Below, in pieces: positions 7,003 through 12,062 of a DNA stretch of 12,062 nucleotides (the stretch's first letter is position 1; every line of letters starts with the position of its first letter). The position numbers were made by a program, and so were the translations under genes. This DNA is from an uncultured Muribaculaceae bacterium (GTDB lineage Bacteria > Bacteroidota > Bacteroidia > Bacteroidales > Muribaculaceae), in contig CAJLLX010000057.1 in NCBI GenBank assembly GCA_905207535.1, positions 1 through 12,062 of the forward strand, given 5' to 3'. The notes beneath the pieces are model-generated. The model saw only the letters and a list, made by a program, of their open reading frames with translations, searched no databases and had not been told where the DNA came from.

Positions 7003-8409
7003 TTAGAGAGCGAATGAGGGAATAGTCTCGGCGGGAGCCACGTTGAGCTCTCCCTTGCCGTTGAAGTAGAAGTTCTTGATCTCCCAGGTGCCGCACTTGG
7101 TGGAGTTGCCGGTGTAGCGGTAGCCGAACATCACTTTATGGCCCTTGTAGGCGGCGAGGTCGAAGGTGCCGGCGTTCACGAAGTTCCAGTCGGAGTTGGT
7201 GCCCCAGTTGGCGATCTCCAGCGGCTGCCAGGCGGCGCCGTCCACGCTGATGTAGAGGGTGCACTCGCTCTTGGCGGCGTCGGCCGACGAGAAGAAGTTG
7301 ATGGCATGGTCGAAGGTCATGGCCGGATCCTCGATGCCGTTGAGGTCGAACTGCGGCGATACGAGCCATGCCTCGCAGGCGTAGTTGGTGCCGCCCACAT
7401 ATCCCGATGCCGATACATAGCCGCGCGAGGTGTCCACGCGCCATACGTAGGTGCTGGTGCCCGGCAGGGTGATGTTGTGTGCGGTGAAGTCGCCCATATC
7501 ATTGTTGAAGGGCTGCGAATAGAGCGGAGCCTCCCACGGGGTGAAGGTGTCGCCGATGCCGGCAGCGTCGTTGAGCTGCAGCTGCCAGCCCTGATTGTAG
7601 CAGCCGAGCACTGCGGTGATGTCGCCGGTGCCCGAGGGAGCGTAGATGCTCCACAGGCGCGAGTAGCCGGAGGTGTTGATGGCTATCGAGCCGCGGCCGC
7701 CGTTGGCGTCCTCGATGTATACGGAGTTGTTGGTCACGTTCTGGGTGCCGAGCTGCTGGCCGGGGGTCTGGAATTTGCAGTCTTTCACCTTCACCAGATA
7801 GCCCTGACACTGCAGGCGGGTGGCGGGATCGTCAAAGAGGTCGAGGAGCTCCTTCACGGTGTATTCGTGCACGGTGATCTTCTCGGGCTCGGGGATGCCC
7901 ACCGGAGTAGCTTTGGCTTTCCACATATCTTCGGGCATACGGGCGGGTGCCGAGGTGGCCGAGGTGGCCGACGGCTCGGGCTGCGAGCCTACCTGCACGC
8001 CGAATCCATAGTTGCCGTAGTACATGCCGGTGCAGTCGATCACCACTTCCTGCCCGAAGGCGGTGTAGTTGTAGATATAGCTGTAGTCGACGGAGAAGAA
8101 GATGCCGCCGGTGGCGTCCTCCACGGCTACTTTCTTGAAGATGTTGCCGGCACGGGTGTCGGAGGTCACGCGGCCACGGATTATGTAGTGCTCGCCGTTG
8201 GCCTTGGTGCCGATCTCGGTGTTGTAGAAGTTCACATCCTGGTTGAAGAGCGCCTTGAGCTCCTCGATGGTGGTGTTGGCCTCGGCTACCGCCTCGCCCG
8301 CGGAGTCGCCCGACGAGTTGTAGGGGGGCTGCTCGAAGTCGTCGTCACAGCCTGTGAAGCCCGCGGCTGCGGTGATCAGCGCCGCTATGTATAATATCGA
8401 TTTTTTCAT
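7003..8409 (-). CDS. Surface lipoprotein with DUF5689 and an anchor J-like domain
   Basis: The 468-residue product has a lipoprotein signal (AGFTGCDDDFE, Cys21) followed by four acidic residues, which suggests surface display. Residues 43-285 match the DUF5689 pattern (ANTTIEELKALF, NGEHYIIRGRV, GQEVVIDCTGMYYGNY, WQLQLND). Residues 293-455 form an anchor J-like jelly roll (EAWLVSPQFDLNG, MTFDHAINF, SDWNFVNAG, CGTWEIKNF). Both domains are clearly related to the corresponding parts of the next protein in the operon (3760-6978), which looks like a lengthened version. It starts 29 bases after the TonB-dependent receptor stop codon, so it is very probably co-transcribed and a partner of that receptor. 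There is no SusD-type helical repeat. The exact ligand is unknown. Confidence 0.9.
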   Translation of the reverse strand: MKKSILYIAALITAAAGFTGCDDDFEQPPYNSSGDSAGEAVAEANTTIEELKALFNQDVNFYNTEIGTKANGEHYIIRGRVTSDTRAGNIFKKVAVEDATGGIFFSVDYSYIYNYTAFGQEVVIDCTGMYYGNYGFGVQVGSQPEPSATSATSAPARMPEDMWKAKATPVGIPEPEKITVHEYTVKELLDLFDDPATRLQCQGYLVKVKDCKFQTPGQQLGTQNVTNNSVYIEDANGGRGSIAINTSGYSRLWSIYAPSGTGDITAVLGCYNQGWQLQLNDAAGIGDTFTPWEAPLYSQPFNNDMGDFTAHNITLPGTSTYVWRVDTSRGYVSASGYVGGTNYACEAWLVSPQFDLNGIEDPAMTFDHAINFFSSADAAKSECTLYISVDGAAWQPLEIANWGTNSDWNFVNAGTFDLAAYKGHKVMFGYRYTGNSTKCGTWEIKNFYFNGKGELNVAPAETIPSFAL

Positions 8410-8438
8410 CGTCGTATTGGTCTTGTGTTAGGTGGATA

Positions 8439-11228
8439 TCAGAAACGCACGCCGGCATTGACAAATATCTTGACGCCCTGAGCGTACATGTATTTGGTCG
8501 GGAACGCATTCGGGTTGTAGTATTTGGTGTCGATACGGAATTGCTCCGTGGCGTTGGTGATGAGATTGCGGTTGTTGATGATGTTCTGGAGCTGCACGTT
8601 CAGGTTCAGGCTCACCTTGCGGTTGATGTAGATGTTCTTGCCAATCGAGGCGTTGAGCACCCAGTTGTTGGGGAGCTTCTCCTGAGCGGTGAACTCGTCC
8701 ACGAGCTTGTCGAGATTTTCAGGCGAACCGGCATAGGCAGCCAGACCGCTGATCACTTCGTGGCGCGGGTAGGCCAGGCGCACATAGTAGTCGGCCAGCC
8801 AGGAGGCGTCGACGTTGAAGTACCACTGCTTGGGGGCGTTGTAGGCCACGGCGATGTTGAAGGCCGTCATCGGGGTTGAGGTGCAATAGTAGTTCTTGAG
8901 GTAGAACTGCGAGTATTTATCGGGCTGGAGGCCGTTCTCCACCGAGCGCACGCCGGTGGGATTGTTCACGTAGCGGTAGCGCGAGAAGTTGCCGGCGAAG
9001 CTGATGCGCAGGTCGTTGGTCACCTGATAGGCCATGCCCAGCTCTATACCCTTGTACTGGCGGTGTACGCCGGTGAGGGCGAAGTTGCAGAAGGCGTTGA
9101 GCTGCTCGTCCCAGAAGCCGTAGCGCTCGGTGGCGTCGTTCATGTCGGTGAAGTAGGCTGCGATAGATCCGCGGAAGCGGCGGTAGTTCCATGTGTAGCG
9201 GGCATCGGCCGAGAATACGCGGGTGGAGCTGATGCCGTCGACTGTGGTGTCCTTGATACGCGGCGAGATGTAGACGTCGTTGATCACAGGAGCCACGGTG
9301 CCGTATTCGGCCTGCAGGGTGAAGTAGTTGCGGCCGTTGAGCTTATAGGTGGCGCCCACCTTCACCGATGCGTCGTTGAAGCGGATGGTCTTCGAGGGAC
9401 CGAAGGAGTTCTCGGGTGCGCGGCCGTTGCGCATGTAGCCATGGCGGTGAAATTGCTCATAGCTCATCTTCAGGCCGTAGTTCACATCCCATTTCGGCAG
9501 GTTGATCTGATTCTGCAGCCAGCCCTGCACCTTCAGGGCGTAGATGCTGTAGTCCCAGCCGATGCGGTCGCCCACCTGGGCGCGGCGGTTGGGATGGTTC
9601 AGGTCGTTCTGCATGATATCGGTAGTGGTGGCAGGGTTGTAGATCTCGCGCTCCGAGAAGCCGTCGACGTCGTACCAGAACTGGCCGCCCAGCAGGTCCT
9701 TCACGGTGGCGAAGTCGTTGGTGCGGGTGTAGTTGAGGTTCACACCGGCCTGGAGGCTCATGTAGTCGTTCAGGCGCTGGTTGATGGTGGAGCCGAGGAT
9801 GAAGTTGAACTGATTGGAGTGCTCCCACTGCTGCATGTAGGTGGAGCCGAGCTGCTTGTCGTAAGGCAGGGTCTCGTTCTGAATGGCGTTGAGCTCATTG
9901 GTCAGATAGAAGCCGTCCCAGTCGAGCTGACGGAAGTCCTCGTTGGTGCGCCACTGCTCGGCATAATACTCGGCCTTTGCAGGATTGTAGTTGGAGTTGT
10001 CGGCCGGGTTGAGGTAGTAGCTCGGGAGGTTCTTGTAGTAGTCGGGGCGTGTGTCATTGCCCTTGAAGTAGCTCAGACGGGTGCGGGCGAAGTGTACCCA
10101 GCGGAAGGCGGCACCGGTATTGAGGGTGGTCTTCTCGGTCTTGTAGAGCCAGTTGAGCATCACGGTCGGGTCAAAATTCTCGCGGATGTTGTCCGAGCGC
10201 TTTTTGCCGTTCTGCCAGCCCCAGGTGGGGTTGTAGAGGTGGTCGTCGGTGAGCTCGAAGATCTCCTTGACCACCGACTTGCCGTTGGCGTAGCGGCGGG
10301 GGTTGCACCATGCCGTGAGGGTCAGCGAGTGGTTGAGATTGAACATCTTCTCGGCCGAGAGGAAGACGCCTCCGGCGTTGTAGAAGGTGCCCGGCACTAT
10401 ACCCTCGTCGGCGAAGCGGCCTATGGCGCTCACGGTGAAGGCCAGGCCGTTCTCCATCATGCCGGTGGAGTAGGTGGCCATGGCGCGGTATTTATAGTTG
10501 GAGTTGGTGTAGCTCAGAGCGCCGTTGAAGCCCGGAGCATACGTCTCGGTGATGGTGTTGAAATTCTGGCTGCCGCCGATGGCACCGAAGCCGTAGGCCG
10601 AAGCGCCCAGCCCCACGGTGGAAGTGCTGTTGCGGAAGGGGCGCGAGGTCATGCCGGCCAGCTGCTGGAAGGAGAAGCCGCCGCGGATCAGGTCGTTCAT
10701 CGGCAGAGAGTTGATGTAGGTCTCCTGCCAGGTGCTCGAGTAGCCGCGGTAGTTGGAGTAAAGAGGCGAGTAGCCGTAGCGGGTGAAGCGGAAGAAGATG
10801 TCATCGTTCGAGCCGGTGAGAGCGCCCACTGCCTGTGCCGACTCGTTCTCATCGTCGATCACCGACTGGTCTACCAGCTGCTCCAGCTGGTTGTCGAGCA
10901 CATACTCGTTCTCGGCAAAGTCTACGAACATGCGCAGGGCGCCGGTGTCCACGCTCTGGCCGTTGTAGAGACGGGCCTGAGCTGCCGACCCTTCGTAGCC
11001 CGGAGCCTCTATGAGCAGCACCGCCTCACCGGGCAGGGCGTTGCTGATGCGGAAATCGCCCGCAGGGCCTGATGTGACAGAGATACCCTGCCCCTGGATT
11101 GTGACTTTCGCCCCGGGGATGGGGCTGCCGGTATCAGCGTCGATCACGCTACCGGTCACCACGGCGGTCTGCGCCAGAGCCGGAAGCGCCGCCGATGCGA
11201 TCAGAGATAGAAAAAGTTTTAATCTCAT
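8439..11228 (-). CDS. TonB-dependent outer membrane receptor with N-terminal carboxypeptidase-regulatory-like domain
   Basis: The 929-residue product has a Sec signal peptide (cleavage near ALPALAQ, residues 15-20). Residues 22-100 form a carboxypeptidase-regulatory-like beta domain (VVTGSVIDADTGSPIPGAKV, then GDFRIS and LPGE). The plug domain spans about 105-230 (FFRFTRYGYSPLYSNYRGYS, INSLPMNDL, GFGAIGGSQNFNT). The rest, to the terminal phenylalanine (FVNAGVRF), is an outer membrane beta barrel rich in aromatic strand ends. Such receptors import large or scarce ligands using TonB energy. No clear TonB box is visible between the first domain and the plug. It is the first gene of a three-gene operon with two lipoproteins and no SusD gene, so it is not a standard starch-utilisation pair. 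The start is supported by the signal peptide; a possible -7 promoter element is at 11386-11393. Confidence 0.92.
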   Translation of the reverse strand: MRLKLFLSLIASAALPALAQTAVVTGSVIDADTGSPIPGAKVTIQGQGISVTSGPAGDFRISNALPGEAVLLIEAPGYEGSAAQARLYNGQSVDTGALRMFVDFAENEYVLDNQLEQLVDQSVIDDENESAQAVGALTGSNDDIFFRFTRYGYSPLYSNYRGYSSTWQETYINSLPMNDLIRGGFSFQQLAGMTSRPFRNSTSTVGLGASAYGFGAIGGSQNFNTITETYAPGFNGALSYTNSNYKYRAMATYSTGMMENGLAFTVSAIGRFADEGIVPGTFYNAGGVFLSAEKMFNLNHSLTLTAWCNPRRYANGKSVVKEIFELTDDHLYNPTWGWQNGKKRSDNIRENFDPTVMLNWLYKTEKTTLNTGAAFRWVHFARTRLSYFKGNDTRPDYYKNLPSYYLNPADNSNYNPAKAEYYAEQWRTNEDFRQLDWDGFYLTNELNAIQNETLPYDKQLGSTYMQQWEHSNQFNFILGSTINQRLNDYMSLQAGVNLNYTRTNDFATVKDLLGGQFWYDVDGFSEREIYNPATTTDIMQNDLNHPNRRAQVGDRIGWDYSIYALKVQGWLQNQINLPKWDVNYGLKMSYEQFHRHGYMRNGRAPENSFGPSKTIRFNDASVKVGATYKLNGRNYFTLQAEYGTVAPVINDVYISPRIKDTTVDGISSTRVFSADARYTWNYRRFRGSIAAYFTDMNDATERYGFWDEQLNAFCNFALTGVHRQYKGIELGMAYQVTNDLRISFAGNFSRYRYVNNPTGVRSVENGLQPDKYSQFYLKNYYCTSTPMTAFNIAVAYNAPKQWYFNVDASWLADYYVRLAYPRHEVISGLAAYAGSPENLDKLVDEFTAQEKLPNNWVLNASIGKNIYINRKVSLNLNVQLQNIINNRNLITNATEQFRIDTKYYNPNAFPTKYMYAQGVKIFVNAGVRF

Positions 11229-11349
11229 AGAATCGATTTGTTTTGTTTATGTTGTTGTTTTTTCGATTATCTTGACATGCAGTGTGCCCTTCAGGGAGGG
11301 CATGTGGCAAAGTGTTAAATTGGCTAAAACTTTGATATATAAAATTTTA

Positions 11350-11383
11350 GGCTGCTACGCGCCCTACTCGGGTGCATACAGCC
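11350..11383 (-). other. Hairpin between the M16 gene and the receptor operon
   Basis: GGCTG (11350-11354) pairs with CAGCC (11379-11383), and inside it 11359-11364 pairs with 11370-11375 around loop TACTC. The inner stem has one G-U on the plus strand and an A-C mismatch on the minus strand. On the minus strand it is followed by TAAAATTTTATATAT, so it may terminate the M16 transcript. It could also lie at the very 5' end of the operon mRNA. Confidence 0.4.
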
Positions 11384-11385
11384 TT

Positions 11386-11393
11386 CAAAGATA
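11386..11393 (-). promoter_or_regulatory. Possible -7 promoter element of the receptor operon
   Basis: TATCTTTG on the minus strand fits TAnnTTTG. The nearest upstream TTTG (11422-11419) is 25 bases away instead of 19-21, so the promoter is only partly supported. The predicted start near 11379 would leave a leader of about 150 bases before the receptor ATG. Confidence 0.35.
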
Positions 11394-11462
11394 ATAAAAA
11401 AACTTTAAAAATTGCCCCCAAATTCTCTCTGTTTTACAGCATATCCCCCTCTCCCCTTCCCT

Positions 11463-11490
11463 CTGCCTTCTGACCTCTGCCTTCTGCCTA
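11463..11490. repeat. Four tandem heptanucleotides overlapping a stop codon
   Basis: The plus strand reads ctgcctt, ctgacct, ctgcctt, ctgccta in perfect 7-base register. The last unit contains the TAG stop codon of the M16 gene (11488-11490). The neighbouring 11441-11462 is also C/T only apart from its first bases and one G-free run. Confidence 0.85.
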
Positions 11491-12062
11491 AGCCCCCCTA
11501 TACACCAGCACGCCCTCCTTTTCCGGCCTGAAAAGGCGGGCGGCAGCCTCGCTGATCCGCTCGGGCGTGTGCAGGCGGTAGGGGCGCATGAAGTCGTCGG
11601 GGTGCTCGCCATGCATCTCGGCCATGGCAGCGGTCTGAGCCACCTGCAGGCAGTTGAGATTGGAGAATGTGCGGTTGCTTTCGAGCAGATTCACGCACCG
11701 GCGCAGCTCCCCGGCGCCCGGCGGCTCCTGTTTCAGCCGCTCAAGCTGCTCTCGGATAGCCTTCAGGGCCCTCTCCTCGGCCTCAGGGCCGCTTTCGGAG
11801 AGCGTGGCGCTGATCAGGAAGAGCCCGGGATCCTCCGAACCGATGATCGAGGCGTCGATTTCGGCAAACTGCCCCCCTTTCAGCAGCAATTCGCGATAAA
11901 AGCGCGACGAGCGGCCGTTGGCCAGGATGTCGCTGATGGTGTCGGCCTCGAAATATCCCTGCGTGCCGTAGCCATCCATCGGATACACCACCTTGATCAT
12001 GGTGTTGGGCACATCGCCGCTCGCTTCGGCCCTGCGCGGCTCGGTCTGCTCGGGTTCGGCCG
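11488..12062 (-). CDS. M16-family zinc peptidase, C-terminal part (runs off the window)
   Basis: The open frame continues to the right edge, giving at least 190 residues; the GTG at 12010-12012 is internal, because codons upstream (...ASGDVPNTMIK) remain open to the end of the window. The segment DILANGRSSRFYRELLLKGG matches the GGRSSRLYR-type motif of the second half of M16 (insulinase/pitrilysin-like) proteins, and the rest (SATLSESG..., an amphipathic helix with LERLKQEPPGAGEL, and the ending EGVLVYRGA) fits the C-terminal M16 domain. The HxxEH zinc motif would be in the missing N-terminal half, so activity cannot be judged. Some M16 genes occur as active/inactive pairs; this fragment could belong to either a single long protein or a subunit. 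It is 259 bases upstream of the receptor operon in the same direction. Confidence 0.85.
   Translation of the reverse strand, partial: AEPEQTEPRRAEASGDVPNTMIKVVYPMDGYGTQGYFEADTISDILANGRSSRFYRELLLKGGQFAEIDASIIGSEDPGLFLISATLSESGPEAEERALKAIREQLERLKQEPPGAGELRRCVNLLESNRTFSNLNCLQVAQTAAMAEMHGEHPDDFMRPYRLHTPERISEAAARLFRPEKEGVLVYRGA

Noticed and set aside
7138..8394. A 418-codon open frame on the plus strand
   Set aside because: It is the antisense shadow of the 468-residue lipoprotein.
3760..8409. A SusD-like partner among the lipoproteins
   Set aside because: Both proteins are beta-rich with DUF5689 and jelly-roll motifs; no alpha-helical TPR-type SusD features are visible.
9063..11072. A 669-codon open frame on the plus strand
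   Set aside because: It is antisense to the TonB-dependent receptor and has the same low-complexity Val/Gly/Ala/His composition; no start context or domain.
11272..11277. TTGACA, a sigma-70 -35 box on the plus strand
   Set aside because: Bacteroidetes promoters use TTTG and TAnnTTTG, no matching -10 is seen and no plus-strand gene follows.

Overview
The window looks like a piece of a Bacteroidales chromosome, most likely from the Muribaculaceae/Prevotella side of the order. The signs are a Bacteroidetes-style promoter (TTTG-N19-TACATTTG), surface lipoproteins with an acidic stretch right after the lipobox cysteine, a TonB-dependent receptor with an N-terminal carboxypeptidase-regulatory-like domain, DUF5689/DUF6359 domains, and secreted proteins ending in FNLQGVRVANP-type or YPNP-type C-terminal tails. 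The family-level placement is inference.

Layout. Positions 1-46 are the 3' end of a 5S rRNA on the plus strand, followed by a strong terminator hairpin. Every other gene I can support is on the minus strand. From left to right: a decayed region (about 310-1200) with remnants of a type IX (Por) secretion-type protein joined to a second copy of the 3' end and terminator of the next gene; an intact secreted protein of unknown function (1279-3069); a 690-base non-coding stretch (3070-3759) with a good promoter, a long GGAGG-rich leader, short tandem repeats and hairpins; a three-gene operon (3760-11228); a 259-base intergenic stretch; and the C-terminal part of an M16-family peptidase running off the right edge.

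How the genes work together. The operon, in transcription order, encodes a 929-residue TonB-dependent receptor, a 468-residue surface lipoprotein (DUF5689 plus a choice-of-anchor J-like domain) and a 1072-residue surface lipoprotein (DUF5689, three DUF6359 repeats, the same anchor J-like domain and a C-terminal beta domain). Gaps are 29 and 24 bases. No SusD-like gene is present, so the lipoproteins probably act as the receptor's surface partners in taking up or displaying an unknown ligand. This is the best candidate for a poorly described system here. The substrate cannot be read from the sequence.

The left part (300-3400) has a visibly lower GC content than the operon and shows recombination between repeated 3' tails, so it looks like a more plastic region next to the rRNA operon.
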